Source: Clostridia bacterium (lineage in GTDB: Bacteria; Bacillota; Clostridia; Lachnospirales; Lachnospiraceae). Taken from it: a stretch of DNA of 64,000 nt. This document shows, piece by piece, positions 18,173-27,737 of this stretch; position 1 is the stretch's first letter, and each line of letters opens with the position of its first letter. Where the stretch lies: positions 307,186 to 371,185 of the forward strand of contig CAJTFE010000001.1 in the NCBI GenBank assembly GCA_910575725.1, written 5' to 3'. Below the pieces are notes generated by a model, which was given only the letters and a program-made list of their open reading frames with translations, was not told the DNA's origin and did not search any database. The position numbers and the translations under genes were made by a program.

Positions 18173-19236
18173 TGAAGTATCACGTATTGACCTTATTTCC
18201 GGAAATGATTGAGCAGGGACTTCGCACCAGCATCCTGGGCCGTGCCATGGAAAAGGGAATCATAAGCCTTGAGGCGGTAGACATTCGGGATTTTACAGAG
18301 GACAGGCACAGGAAGGTGGATGATTATCCCTACGGCGGAGGAGCCGGCATGGTGATGCAGGCGGATCCCGTATACCGTGCCTGCGAGGAAGTGCAGAGCC
18401 GGCTCAAGGGAGCGGGGGCCCGGGTTATCTATGCGACGCCCCAGGGAAGGGTTTTCGATCAGGCCCTGGCGCAGGAGCTGGCAAAAGAGGAGAATCTGAT
18501 TCTGCTCTGCGGTCATTATGAGGGAATTGACGAGCGTGTTCTGGAGGAGATCGTGACGGACTATGTGTCCATCGGGGATTATGTGCTCACAGGAGGGGAG
18601 CTTCCCGCCATGGTGATGATCGATGCCGTTTCCCGTCTGGTTCCCGGAGTTCTGAGCAATGAGGTATCGGCGGAATTCGAGACCTTCCACGACTATCTGC
18701 TGGAATACCCACAGTACAGCCGCCCGGAGGTATGGAAGGGAAAAAAGGTTCCCCAGGTACTCTTAAGCGGAAATCACGACCGCATTGAGGATTGGCGGAG
18801 AGAGCAGTCCGTCCTGCGTACCAGATCGCGCAGGCCGGATCTTTACGAGCAATATCAGAAAGAACAGAAAGAGAAAAAGAAGAGCTCCGCCAAAAAGAGG
18901 CTAAAGCTGATTCTGGCGGAAAAACAGGTTTTGGAAGAAAAAGCCTGGACGCAGGAATTTCAGGAGTTTATTCTGGAATCTGGCCTGGAGCTTGTTCTGG
19001 TATCCGGGGACAGCCCGGACAGATTCTGCAGAGCTTTGGAGGGAAAAAAGCCGGGAAGGCAGGGTGTTCTTGTGTTTGCTGCTTCGGCAGAAGGAGTGCT
19101 TGCGGCGAGGGCAGATAAGCTCCGAACCGTCTATTTTGCAGTAGACGGCAGAGAAGAGGAGCCAAAAGATCTGATTTACTACAGAAAGATTTCCGATCTG
19201 CTGGAAGGAATAGCTGTTTTGCGCAGACTGATATAA
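18172..19236 (+). CDS. trmD: tRNA (guanine-37-N1)-methyltransferase TrmD with C-terminal extension
   Basis: The first 245 residues are a complete TrmD (LTLFPEMIEQGLRTSILG, trefoil-knot segment LLCGHYEGIDERV, IGDYVLTGGELPAMVMIDAV). The enzyme methylates G37 of certain tRNAs. The family is normally about 240-250 residues; this one has 354. A Lys/Glu-rich linker (about 225-245) leads into a further 110 residues of unclear fold (FILESGLELVLVSGDSPDR, then QGVLVFAASAEGVLAARAD), looking like a small alpha/beta domain. rplS, the usual next gene, is absent here. Confidence 0.95.
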   Translation: MKYHVLTLFPEMIEQGLRTSILGRAMEKGIISLEAVDIRDFTEDRHRKVDDYPYGGGAGMVMQADPVYRACEEVQSRLKGAGARVIYATPQGRVFDQALAQELAKEENLILLCGHYEGIDERVLEEIVTDYVSIGDYVLTGGELPAMVMIDAVSRLVPGVLSNEVSAEFETFHDYLLEYPQYSRPEVWKGKKVPQVLLSGNHDRIEDWRREQSVLRTRSRRPDLYEQYQKEQKEKKKSSAKKRLKLILAEKQVLEEKAWTQEFQEFILESGLELVLVSGDSPDRFCRALEGKKPGRQGVLVFAASAEGVLAARADKLRTVYFAVDGREEEPKDLIYYRKISDLLEGIAVLRRLI

Positions 19237-19243
19237 AAGCAAA

Positions 19244-19277
19244 AAAAGAAGCTGTCACATTCGCAACAGCTTCTTTT
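19244..19277. terminator. Bidirectional terminator between trmD and rpmB
   Basis: AAAAGAAGCTGT (19244-19255) pairs perfectly with ACAGCTTCTTTT (19266-19277). A-rich and T-rich flanks on either side fit termination of both convergent genes. Confidence 0.85.
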
Positions 19278-19289
19278 ATTATCCACGCC

Positions 19290-19475
19290 TTACGCTCTTT
19301 CCACTTTGCCGGATCTCAGACAAGAAGTACAAACATACATCTTCTTGGAGCCGCCATCAACCTTAACTCTTACAGACTTAACATTGGATTTCCACATCTT
19401 ATTGGAACGTCTATGTGAATGACTTACAGCATTTCCGAAGTGAGCGCCTTTTTCACAAATCGCACATTTAGCCAT
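19290..19475 (-). CDS. rpmB: 50S ribosomal protein L28
   Basis: A 61-residue protein with MAKCAICEKGAHFGNAVSHS, SHRRSNKMWKSNVKSV and the C-terminal VCTSCLRSGKVERA. Two Cys pairs suggest the zinc-binding form. The start at 19475 is set by GGAGGTG just upstream; the longer frame upstream is not coding. Divergent from the asp23 operon, as in many Firmicutes. Confidence 0.96.
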   Translation of the reverse strand: MAKCAICEKGAHFGNAVSHSHRRSNKMWKSNVKSVRVKVDGGSKKMYVCTSCLRSGKVERA

Positions 19476-19618
19476 CTTAGCACCTCCTTGATCTTTAGTG
19501 AACCCTATATCTAGGCTCGCAACATGTATTATTCTAGCAGAAAGTACTATATTTTGCAAGTGTTAATTTGAAAATATTGCAACTTTTTGAGAAACTGGTT
19601 AAAATTTGAAAAATCACT

Positions 19619-19646
19619 TTGAATTTTAAAGGAAAAAGGGTATACT
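19619..19646 (+). promoter_or_regulatory. Sigma-A promoter of the asp23-dak2-recG operon
   Basis: TTGAAT (19619-19624), 16 bases, TATACT (19641-19646). The leader from 19650 to 19803 holds nothing else recognised; the rest of the gap towards rpmB is A/T rich. Confidence 0.65.
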
Positions 19647-19816
19647 GTCAATATAGAATCATCTACTCCGGAAAAAGCCTGATGAAATGCCGGAGCGTTC
19701 TCATAGGGAAAGCTACATAGTTCATTCAGCTTCCGTTGCGGCAAAGGCCGTAACCGGCTTTCCACATACCGGCGAAAGGGCCGGACATGTTAAAAACATA
19801 AATGGAGGTAATCATA

Positions 19817-20173
19817 ATGAAGGGACTTATGAATACACAACTAGGCGCAGTAATCATCGACCCGGAAGTCATAGCCAGATATGCCGGCTCTGTAGCCGTG
19901 GAATGCTTCGGCATTGTGGGTATGGCTATGGTCAATGTCCGTGACGGCATTGTCAAGCTTTTAAAGGGCGACAATCTGACCAGAGGCGTTAACGTCCAGA
20001 TCAACGACAACCGCATCACCTTATCCTTCCATGTGATCGTATCCTACGGAGTCAGCATTTCTGCAGTATCTGACAATCTGATCAGCAATGTAAAGTACAA
20101 GGTGGAGGAATTCACAGGTATGTCCATTGAGAAAATCAACATCTTTGTAGAAGGTGTACGGGTAATAGACTAA
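19817..20173 (+). CDS. Asp23/Gls24-family envelope stress protein
   Basis: A 118-residue Asp23 family protein (YloU type). The pattern GAVIIDPEVIARYAGSVAVE, then VSYGVSISAVSDNLISNVKY and a terminal INIFVEGVRV is characteristic. Members are small cytoplasmic proteins linked to cell-envelope homeostasis. GGAGG lies 8 bases before the ATG at 19817. First gene of an operon with the DAK2 protein and recG. Confidence 0.92.
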   Translation: MKGLMNTQLGAVIIDPEVIARYAGSVAVECFGIVGMAMVNVRDGIVKLLKGDNLTRGVNVQINDNRITLSFHVIVSYGVSISAVSDNLISNVKYKVEEFTGMSIEKINIFVEGVRVID

Positions 20174-20197
20174 TAGCAGGAGGAGCTTAGCGAAGTT

Positions 20198-21859
20198 ATG
20201 AAGACCATAGATGTAGAAACACTGACAAAGATGTTCCTGGCCGGTGCCAAAAATCTGGAGGCAAAAAAGGAATGGATCAATGAGCTGAACGTATTCCCTG
20301 TTCCGGACGGAGATACGGGAACGAATATGACGCTCACCATTATGTCAGCCGCCTCAGAGGTGAATAATCTGCCGGCGCGCACCATGGAGTCCGTGGCAAA
20401 GGCCATTTCCTCCGGATCCTTACGGGGAGCCAGAGGCAATTCCGGCGTGATCCTGTCCCAGCTTTTACGAGGCTTCACCAAGGGAATCCGCAATTATGAA
20501 ACATTAGACACGGTGATCTTGGCAAATGCCTTTCAGAAAGCCGTGGAGACGGCCTATAAGGCAGTTATGAAGCCCAAGGAAGGAACCATCCTCACCGTAG
20601 CCAGAGGAGCTGCGGACAAAGCGGCCGAGCTTGCCCAGGCCGAGGAGGATCTGGAAGTTTTCTTCCGGGAGATTATCGGGGAGGCGGAGGCGGTTCTCTT
20701 GAAGACGCCGGAGCTTCTTCCCGTGTTAAAGGAAGCAGGGGTGGTTGATTCCGGCGGACAGGGCCTGGTGGAGGTGCTGAAAGGCGCCTATGACGCCTTC
20801 TTAGGCAAGGAGGTGGACTACACCTTTGAAGCTCCCAAGGCAGCGCCGGTGAAGATCAGCCCTCAGACCGAGGCGGATATCAAGTTCGGCTATTGTACCG
20901 AATTTATCATTATGTTAGATAAGGAATTCCCCTCCGAGACGGAGCATGAATTCAAGCAGTTCCTGGAATCTATCGGTGATTCCATTGTGTGCGTGGCCGA
21001 TGACGACATCGTGAAGATCCACGTACATACCAATCATCCCGGGCAGGCCATTGAGAAAGCTCTGACCTACGGTTCCCTGTCCCGGCTGAAGATTGATAAT
21101 ATGCGTGAAGAACACGAGGAAAAGCTTATTAAGGATGCTTCCCGGATTGCCGCCCGTCAGGCGGAGGAGGAAGCGGCAAAGAAGGCGGCGCAGCCCAGAA
21201 AGGAGATGGGCTTTATTTCCGTGTCCATCGGCGAGGGAATCGGGGAGATCTTCCGGGGACTAGGCGTGGATTATCTCATCGAGGGCGGCCAGACCATGAA
21301 TCCCAGTACCGAGGATATGCTCAATGCCATTGAGCAGGTGAATGCGGATCACATCTTTATCCTGCCGAACAATAAGAACATCATCCTGGCAGCCAACCAG
21401 GCCCAGGCGCTCTGTAAAGATAAGGACATCATTGTAGTGCCCACCAAGACAGTGCCCCAGGGAATCACGGCCATGATCAACTACATTCCTTACATGTCTC
21501 CCCAGGAGAACGAAGAGCGGATGACGGCGGAGATTCAGAATGTAAAGACCGGCCAGGTAACCTATGCCGTCCGGGATACCCATCTGGATGATAAGGAGAT
21601 CAAAGAGGGCGACATTATGGGAATCGGAGATCACTCCATTCTGTCTGTGGGAAGCGGAATTTCAGATGTAACCCTTGATATGCTTAAGGAACTGGTTGAT
21701 GATGATTCGGAGCTTATCAGCATTTACTATGGTGAGGGCGTCAGTGAGGAAGATGCGGAAGAACTGGGAGCAAAACTTGGAGAAGTCTGCCCCGATTGTG
21801 ATATCGAGGTGCATTTCGGCGGCCAGCCCATCTACTATTATGTGGTATCAGTGGAGTAA
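20198..21859 (+). CDS. DAK2-domain protein, FakA/YloV-like fatty acid kinase subunit
   Basis: A 553-residue protein. The N-terminal DAK2 nucleotide domain (about 1-205: PVPDGDTGTNMTLTI, SSGSLRGARGNSGVILSQ, VVDSGGQGLVEVLKG) binds ATP. The remainder matches the FakA middle and C-terminal domains (FGYCTEFIIML, TMNPSTEDMLNAIEQVNADH). FakA with a FakB lipid-carrier phosphorylates exogenous fatty acids; no fakB is in the window. GGAGGAG precedes the ATG. Operon position is conserved across Firmicutes. Confidence 0.9.
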   Translation: MKTIDVETLTKMFLAGAKNLEAKKEWINELNVFPVPDGDTGTNMTLTIMSAASEVNNLPARTMESVAKAISSGSLRGARGNSGVILSQLLRGFTKGIRNYETLDTVILANAFQKAVETAYKAVMKPKEGTILTVARGAADKAAELAQAEEDLEVFFREIIGEAEAVLLKTPELLPVLKEAGVVDSGGQGLVEVLKGAYDAFLGKEVDYTFEAPKAAPVKISPQTEADIKFGYCTEFIIMLDKEFPSETEHEFKQFLESIGDSIVCVADDDIVKIHVHTNHPGQAIEKALTYGSLSRLKIDNMREEHEEKLIKDASRIAARQAEEEAAKKAAQPRKEMGFISVSIGEGIGEIFRGLGVDYLIEGGQTMNPSTEDMLNAIEQVNADHIFILPNNKNIILAANQAQALCKDKDIIVVPTKTVPQGITAMINYIPYMSPQENEERMTAEIQNVKTGQVTYAVRDTHLDDKEIKEGDIMGIGDHSILSVGSGISDVTLDMLKELVDDDSELISIYYGEGVSEEDAEELGAKLGEVCPDCDIEVHFGGQPIYYYVVSVE

Positions 21860-21862
21860 TAT

Positions 21863-23914
21863 ATGGATTCACCAATTACAAGCATCAAAGGAATTGGAGA
21901 AAAAACAGCCATGCTCTTTCACCGTGTGGGAGTTCACACGGTGGGAGAGCTGTTGTCATATTATCCCAGAACTTACGACATGTACCAGGAGCCTGTGACC
22001 TTTGCCAACTTAAAGGCAGAGGAGATTCAGGCCGTCGCCGGCTTTTTAAGGAAAGCGCCGTCAGTCACAAAGGCAAAGCGTTATGCCGTGACCACTGTGG
22101 TCTTGGAGGAATTCGGGGAATATCTGCATCTTACCTGGTTTAATATGCCCTTTTTAAAAAATACCCTGACTCCTGGGAGTACTTACATTTTCAGGGGAAG
22201 GGTTCAGAAGAAAAAGGGCCGTCTGGTGATGGAGCAGCCGGAATACTTTACGCCGGAGGCCTATGAGGAGAAGCTGAATACCATGCAGCCCATTTACGGA
22301 CTGACGGCAGGCCTTTCTAACAAAACCGTGGCAAAGGCCGTAAAGCAGGCTCTGGACGGAAGGAATCTGAACCCGGAGTATCTGCCGGAGGAGATTCGTA
22401 TGAGCCAGGAGCTTGCAGAGTACAATTTTGCCCTGCAGACCATTCATTTTCCGGTGAAATGGGAGGATCTGCTGCTGGCGAGAAAGCGTCTGGTTTTCGA
22501 TGAATTTTTCCTGTTTATTCTGGCACTGCGCCAGATGAAGGAGGCGTCGGAACTAAGGAAAAACGAATGTCCCTGCTCTCCGGTGAAGGAGACACAGCAG
22601 CTTCTTGAGTCCCTGCCCTATGAACTGACAGGGGCGCAGAAAAAGGTCTGGGAGGAGCTTCAAAGGGATCTGTCCGGGGAGGGCGTTATGAGCCGCCTGA
22701 TTCAAGGGGACGTGGGATCGGGCAAGACGGTGGTGGCTCTGCTGGCTTTGGTCTGCGCCGTGTACAACGGGTATCAGGGAGCGCTGATGGCTCCCACGGA
22801 GGTTCTGGCCAGACAGCATGGGCAGTCCATCCGGGAGATGCTGGAGGGCGCCGGGCTTTCCCTTTCCGTAACAGTTCTCACAGGCTCTATGACTGCAAAG
22901 GAAAAGCGGCTGGCATACGAGGCCATCGAGAGCGGGGAGGCCAAAATCGTGGTCGGCACCCATGCTTTGATACAAAACCAGGTTCGTTTTTTGCGTCTTG
23001 GGCTGGTGGTAACGGATGAGCAGCACCGTTTTGGTGTCCGCCAGAGAGAGACACTCACAGATAAGGGGGAGTATCCCCATGTGCTGGTTATGAGCGCCAC
23101 GCCTATTCCGAGAACCCTGGCGATTATTCTCTACGGGGATCTGGATATTTCCGTTCTCGACGAACTGCCGGCCAGCCGGCTTCCTATCAAAAACTGCGTG
23201 GTGGACGAGAGCTACCGGGCGACGGCCTACCGCTTTATGGAAAAGGAGATTGCAGCCGGAAGGCAGGTGTACGTGATCTGCGCCATGGTGGAGGAGAATC
23301 CGGAGCTTGAGCTGGAAAATGTGGTGGATTACACGGAAAAGCTAAAGAAGGCCATGAATCCCTCCATCGCCATCGAATATCTCCACGGAAAAATGAAAGC
23401 AGCAGAAAAAAACAAGATTATGGAGCGTTTTGCTGCCGGAGAGATCCAGGTATTGGTATCCACCACTGTGGTGGAGGTGGGCGTCAATGTACCAAACGCA
23501 ACAGTGATGATGGTGGAAAATGCAGAACGCTTCGGCCTGGCGCAGCTTCATCAGCTTCGGGGCCGGGTGGGACGGGGAAAGCACCAGTCCTATTGTATCT
23601 TTGTCAGCGGAAATGACAGTCCGGATACGAAGAAGCGTCTGGAGATTCTGAACAAATCCAACGACGGCTTTTACATTGCCAGTGAGGATTTGAAGCTTAG
23701 AGGGCCGGGGGATCTCTTCGGCATCCGCCAAAGCGGCCTTCTGGAATTCAGAATCGGAGACGTATTTACGGATGCCGGGATTCTGAAGGCGGCCGGAGAG
23801 GCAGCGGCCAGGCTGCTTCGGGAGGATCCCTCCCTTCAAAAGGAAGAGCACCGGGAGCTTCGAAAAAGGCTGTCCGCCTGCCGGATGGGTGGAGACGGGA
23901 ATGTAAGCCTGTAA
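21863..23914 (+). CDS. recG: ATP-dependent DNA helicase RecG
   Basis: A 683-residue branched-DNA helicase for fork reversal and recombination. Wedge domain at about 1-150 (ITSIKGIGEKTAMLFHRVGV), motif I GDVGSGKTVVAL, motif II as DEQHRFG, motif III VMSATPIPRTL, and motif VI LHQLRGRVGRGKHQSYC. The C-terminal FKLRGPGDLFGIRQSG-type segment is present (here LKLRGPGDLFGIRQSG). Complete. It follows the DAK2 gene by 3 bases. Confidence 0.97.
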   Translation: MDSPITSIKGIGEKTAMLFHRVGVHTVGELLSYYPRTYDMYQEPVTFANLKAEEIQAVAGFLRKAPSVTKAKRYAVTTVVLEEFGEYLHLTWFNMPFLKNTLTPGSTYIFRGRVQKKKGRLVMEQPEYFTPEAYEEKLNTMQPIYGLTAGLSNKTVAKAVKQALDGRNLNPEYLPEEIRMSQELAEYNFALQTIHFPVKWEDLLLARKRLVFDEFFLFILALRQMKEASELRKNECPCSPVKETQQLLESLPYELTGAQKKVWEELQRDLSGEGVMSRLIQGDVGSGKTVVALLALVCAVYNGYQGALMAPTEVLARQHGQSIREMLEGAGLSLSVTVLTGSMTAKEKRLAYEAIESGEAKIVVGTHALIQNQVRFLRLGLVVTDEQHRFGVRQRETLTDKGEYPHVLVMSATPIPRTLAIILYGDLDISVLDELPASRLPIKNCVVDESYRATAYRFMEKEIAAGRQVYVICAMVEENPELELENVVDYTEKLKKAMNPSIAIEYLHGKMKAAEKNKIMERFAAGEIQVLVSTTVVEVGVNVPNATVMMVENAERFGLAQLHQLRGRVGRGKHQSYCIFVSGNDSPDTKKRLEILNKSNDGFYIASEDLKLRGPGDLFGIRQSGLLEFRIGDVFTDAGILKAAGEAAARLLREDPSLQKEEHRELRKRLSACRMGGDGNVSL

Positions 23915-23971
23915 GACTGTTTTTTTGAGTGGATGCAGGGGTTGTAAAATGTGAAATATTCGTGATCAAAA

Positions 23972-23999
23972 TTGACATTTACCTGTTTTATGGTAAACT
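23972..23999 (+). promoter_or_regulatory. Sigma-A promoter for the surface protein gene
   Basis: TTGACA (23972-23977), 16 bases, TAAACT (23994-23999), 90 bases before the gene at 24089. Confidence 0.65.
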
Positions 24000-24088
24000 A
24001 ATACAGACTTATACTGTAAAAGCAGCATATCATAAAAGCAGAATCCGGCAGACAAAACATGTTTTGGAGGTAAAGATAGGAGAACGGC

Positions 24089-26956
24089 ATGAGAGGAAAC
24101 GGCAGAAAGAGAAAAACCTTTGCAGGCGCATTGCTTATGGCAGCTTTACTGGCTGCCCTGTGGAGCGTGCCTTCTTATGCAGAGCCTGAGGAAAAGGAGC
24201 TTGATCTGGCAAAAGGCGATATTGTGATCACAAACGGAGGCTACACCCAGGGGGGAGGCAGCGAGGTATCCCACCAGGGAAGCTACGTTATCACAAGCTC
24301 CGGAACAAAGCCCGCTGCCCATACCATTACCGTACAAAGCGATCTGGCGGATATCACCTTAAAGGATGTAAAGACAGCCTCCAAGGGAAGCCCCTTTTCC
24401 CTGGGGAGCGCCATGGATCATGCCATGGTGCGTCTGAGTCTTGACGGAACCAATATCCTTCAGAGCATTGAGGGGGATCATGCGGGGATTTACGTGCCGG
24501 AGGGCGCCTTTCTTGTAATTGAGGACAGCGCCGGATCTTTGTCCGTCACCGGATCGGGAACAGCAGCCGGAATCGGCGGCACCGGAAAATCCGAGGCCTT
24601 GGAGGGAACCTCTCCCGAAAACTGTGGAAACATCACCGTTCACGGAGGAATTGTTACTGCAACAGGCGGAACCGGAGGAGGAAGCGGAATCGGAGGGGGC
24701 GTAAAGGGATCCTGCAAAACGATTGAGATTACCGGCGGTTCCGTGACGGCTTCGGCCTCCACCAGCGGAACCGGATTGGGAAGCAGCCCCTTGTGGGAGG
24801 ACAAAGAGGCGGCGGGAACCATACATATCATCGGCGGCACGGTCAAGGTGAACGGAAGCCTGGGGATGTCTGGGGACGTGCTTACCGGAGATGAGGAGTC
24901 TGCCTCCTGGGTGGAGGCGGATCAGAGAAAAGCCAGAATCAGCGGTTTTTCCGGCGTGCTTTTTGAAGGGCGCATGGGGCAGTTTTACGGAAATAAAAAT
25001 TATGTCCTGGAGCAGGATCGGGTGATTCCAGTGGGAAACACGCTGACGGCAGATGCCGAGACAGTTTTTGAGATTCGTGAGGGAGCCAGCCTTACCTTAA
25101 ACGGAAAATTGGTAAATGAGGGCTCTCTGCGTCTGGCTGCCGAGGACTGCATTAAGCAGGGGAAGGAAGGAAAGCTGGAGGGCAGAGGAAAGTTTACGGT
25201 TCCCGGAATCACGGCGGATATGATTCTTGTGCCGGATAATCTGGTGTATGACAGCGAAGAAGGGGAGGATATTACAGAGAGCGTCCTGGGGCAGATTGAG
25301 CTGAACCGGAAGCGGAGGGGGCATAAGGAACTGTTCGGCGCAGAGTTTTCCGTGATACCGGACTTTACCGGCTGGGACACAAAGGAAATCGACTGGCCCA
25401 TTCTGGAACCGGGAGAATATACGGTGACCTATTCCAAGGCAGGGGAAAAGTCCTTAAGCAAGCGCTTCATGGTGTATTCTCCGGGAGAAGCGGAGCGTAC
25501 CGGCCTTTCTTCCATCAAGGTATTTCAGAAGCCCTATCAGATGACGTACAGCTACGGCGATCCTTTCGACGGCACGGATTTGATTGTGACGGGCACCTAT
25601 GAGGACGGCAGCGTCCGCAATGTAACCAGCCTTACTAAGGTACAGTGGGAAACCCTGGATCTGGGCGTTCATTCCGTGGACATTACCTGCGCCAGGGATG
25701 AGGAGCGGCAGGAACTGCGCTGTGTTCTGGACGGAATAACCATTGTGGCAAAGGAGATTGACGTCTCAGGGGCGTACTGGGATATCACAGAGTTTGTGTA
25801 CGACGGTATGGAAAAGACTGTGTCTTTGGAGGGCACGCTGCCGGAAGGAGTGATTGCCAGCCGGAAAACCTCCAGCGGAACGGAGGCCGGAAGCTATAAG
25901 GCAAGCGTCTATTTTTCTCTGAGCGGAAGTCTAGACAAAGAACACTATGTAATTGTAGGGCCCAATCCCCTCCAGGCAGAGTGGAAGATTGAGCCCAAGG
26001 AGCTGGCCTGGGATACCACAGGACTTTCGGCAGCCGGCCAGGCCGGGGAGAGCTTCGACAAAAGTATTTCCATCTATGGAAGCCTGGGGGTGACGGGGAT
26101 TCTCTCCCAGGATCGGGAGGAGACGGAAAGCCAGTGGCCGGCCGCCCGTCTGGAGGGCTCTTATGAGGGAACGGAAGCCGGGGAGCAGGAGATTACCCTG
26201 GCATGGAAGACCGGCCGGGAGCCTTCGGTAGGGGGCAATTATTGTCTGCCAGAGGAGATGCCGGTGATTACGGCAATGATCAACGATGTAAAGGCCCTGC
26301 CGGAGGCGGAGGAGCTTGCCGGAAACGGGCTTAGCTGCCGTCAGGAGATGGAGATTGGAATCTCCCATGTGCCGGATGCACTTATGGAGCTTCCAAAGCT
26401 CAACAGCCCCAAAGGGGTTGAGACAAGAATGCGCACGGCCATTACGGAGAAAGACCCGGCGGTGCTGATTACCAATACCAGTGTTTATGATGTGCGGCTC
26501 TTAGTCCAGCAGGAAGACAGCAGCTGGAAAAAGGCCGGGCAGGAGGTTTTTCCGGAATCAGGCATTACGGTGAGGCTGCCTTATCCCAGCAATACGGCTA
26601 AGGGAGGGCCCTATGAATTTACGGCAGCCCATATGTATACGGAAAAAACAGGCTCCCATAAGGCCGGGGACATTGAATACCTTGCAGTGAATCAGACGGC
26701 AGAGGGGCTTGAGCTTAAGGTGAAGAGCCTGTCGCCTATTTCCATCGGATGGAGGCTGGCAGCACAGGGAGCGGTAAGTGAAAATGAGAGCCCTTCCGGA
26801 ACAGTTTCCAATGACGTGATTGCCGTGTCGGTGATCCTGGTAATTGCAGTGCTTACCGTGACTGCATTGATTGTTATTGTGCGGCTTGGAATTCTGCCAA
26901 GGCTGAAAAGGAAAAAGAAGGCGGCGCCCAAAAGGCATATTGATTACAGAGCTTAG
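24089..26956 (+). CDS. Large membrane-anchored surface protein with repeat strands
   Basis: A 955-residue exported protein. Signal peptide at 1-31 (cleavage likely after SVPSYA). Residues 35-260 are Gly/Thr/Ser-rich strands of the 'carbohydrate-binding/adhesin' style (GNITVHGGIVTATGGTGGGS, KTIEITGGSVTA, GTIHIIGGTVKV), probably a beta-helix. Residues 440-560 resemble an Ig-like Big_3 domain (QMTYSYGDPFDGTDLIVTG), and 565-640 an MBG-like domain (FVYDGMEKTVSLEG). A C-terminal membrane segment (about 910-932) is followed by a basic tail; there is no LPXTG. Function unknown; adhesion or surface layer work is a guess. It has its own promoter and terminator. Confidence 0.75.
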   Translation: MRGNGRKRKTFAGALLMAALLAALWSVPSYAEPEEKELDLAKGDIVITNGGYTQGGGSEVSHQGSYVITSSGTKPAAHTITVQSDLADITLKDVKTASKGSPFSLGSAMDHAMVRLSLDGTNILQSIEGDHAGIYVPEGAFLVIEDSAGSLSVTGSGTAAGIGGTGKSEALEGTSPENCGNITVHGGIVTATGGTGGGSGIGGGVKGSCKTIEITGGSVTASASTSGTGLGSSPLWEDKEAAGTIHIIGGTVKVNGSLGMSGDVLTGDEESASWVEADQRKARISGFSGVLFEGRMGQFYGNKNYVLEQDRVIPVGNTLTADAETVFEIREGASLTLNGKLVNEGSLRLAAEDCIKQGKEGKLEGRGKFTVPGITADMILVPDNLVYDSEEGEDITESVLGQIELNRKRRGHKELFGAEFSVIPDFTGWDTKEIDWPILEPGEYTVTYSKAGEKSLSKRFMVYSPGEAERTGLSSIKVFQKPYQMTYSYGDPFDGTDLIVTGTYEDGSVRNVTSLTKVQWETLDLGVHSVDITCARDEERQELRCVLDGITIVAKEIDVSGAYWDITEFVYDGMEKTVSLEGTLPEGVIASRKTSSGTEAGSYKASVYFSLSGSLDKEHYVIVGPNPLQAEWKIEPKELAWDTTGLSAAGQAGESFDKSISIYGSLGVTGILSQDREETESQWPAARLEGSYEGTEAGEQEITLAWKTGREPSVGGNYCLPEEMPVITAMINDVKALPEAEELAGNGLSCRQEMEIGISHVPDALMELPKLNSPKGVETRMRTAITEKDPAVLITNTSVYDVRLLVQQEDSSWKKAGQEVFPESGITVRLPYPSNTAKGGPYEFTAAHMYTEKTGSHKAGDIEYLAVNQTAEGLELKVKSLSPISIGWRLAAQGAVSENESPSGTVSNDVIAVSVILVIAVLTVTALIVIVRLGILPRLKRKKKAAPKRHIDYRA

Positions 26957-27013
26957 CAGCCTGCATCGTATTCTGCCTGCTGTGGGAGCATTGCCTTTTT
27001 GAAAGGCATGGGA

Positions 27014-27060
27014 AAGGCCGATCCGAAAACAGATTTGTCTGCGGATCGGCCTTCTCATTT
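27014..27060. terminator. Bidirectional terminator
   Basis: AAGGCCGATCCG (27014-27025) pairs perfectly with CGGATCGGCCTT (27042-27053) and is followed by CTCATTTTTTAA. It separates the surface protein gene from the convergent SASP gene. Confidence 0.85.
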
Positions 27061-27109
27061 TTTAATCCCTGCTTCTTGGGATTTTACAGAAAATCAAAGC
27101 TGCCGTCTC

Positions 27110-27316
27110 TTATTTGCCGGCCATCTGTCTTTCCTGTGCCTCAATCATTTTCTTAACCATATAGCCGCCTACGGAACCGTTCTGCTTGGAAGTCAGATTT
27201 CCGTTGTAGCCGTCGGTGAGAGGTACGCCAAGCTCGCTTGCTACCTCATACTTGAACTTGTCCAGAGCGCCCTTTGCCTCGGGAACGGCTGCGGTGTTAG
27301 ATGATTTGTTTGCCAT
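27110..27316 (-). CDS. Small acid-soluble spore protein, alpha/beta type
   Basis: A 68-residue SASP that coats and protects spore DNA. The conserved GPR protease site region (ALDKFKYEVASELGVPL) and the C-terminal DGYNGNLTSKQNGSVGGYMV with VKKMIEAQER are present. GGAGGCG precedes the ATG. Such genes are read by SigG, encoded at 8311; a clear forespore promoter was not found by eye. Confidence 0.95.
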   Translation of the reverse strand: MANKSSNTAAVPEAKGALDKFKYEVASELGVPLTDGYNGNLTSKQNGSVGGYMVKKMIEAQERQMAGK

Positions 27317-27652
27317 AATAAACGCCTCCTTACTGCAGATGTTAAAAAATACTGTCTGCGGTTTGTTGTTGTTTATCCGTGACGGCTTCCTCTATCCTGG
27401 CATTTCGTTTTTTAAAAGCCTGCGTGAAGCTGCCGCGGTTGTTACGAGAATAGTATGTGGGATTTTTTTTTCAATACACTGGCAGTTGCTTGTTATTTTG
27501 ATAATATTTGACAAAGTGTTTCAAGGCATTTGTTTTTTCTCTTATTACAATATAAAAGGCACCGGAGCAGTTTTGTTTGGACTAAAATCTAAAAAAGAGT
27601 CAAGCTATAGCCAAATAATCATAAAAATGTGTTAAAACAATCTTAAAAACTA
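27317..27652. other. Intergenic stretch without recognised features
   Basis: A/T-rich DNA between the SASP start and the promoter of the second PTS operon. It must hold the SASP promoter on the minus strand, but no match to forespore sigma consensus was convincing. A plus-strand open frame here has no ribosome binding site and reads like noise. Confidence 0.5.
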
Positions 27653-27681
27653 TTGAAGATTTAGGATAAATGTGTTAAAGT
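27653..27681 (+). promoter_or_regulatory. Promoter of the second beta-glucoside PTS operon
   Basis: TTGAAG (27653-27658), 17 bases, TAAAGT (27676-27681). It lies 28 bases before the antiterminator target, so the target is transcribed. Confidence 0.5.
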
Positions 27682-27708
27682 AAGGTTGTTCAAAAACATA
27701 TATAGAAT

Positions 27709-27737
27709 GACGTGTTACTGGTAAAGCAGGCAAGATC
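27709..27737 (+). promoter_or_regulatory. Ribonucleic antiterminator (RAT) for a LicT/BglG protein
   Basis: The 29 bases follow the known RAT pattern, including TGTTACTGGTAAAGCAGGCA. The last six bases (27732-27737) are also the start of the left arm of the terminator below. So binding of the antiterminator and folding of the terminator exclude each other, as in bgl and lic operons. The cognate protein is very likely the one encoded at 31713. Confidence 0.88.
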
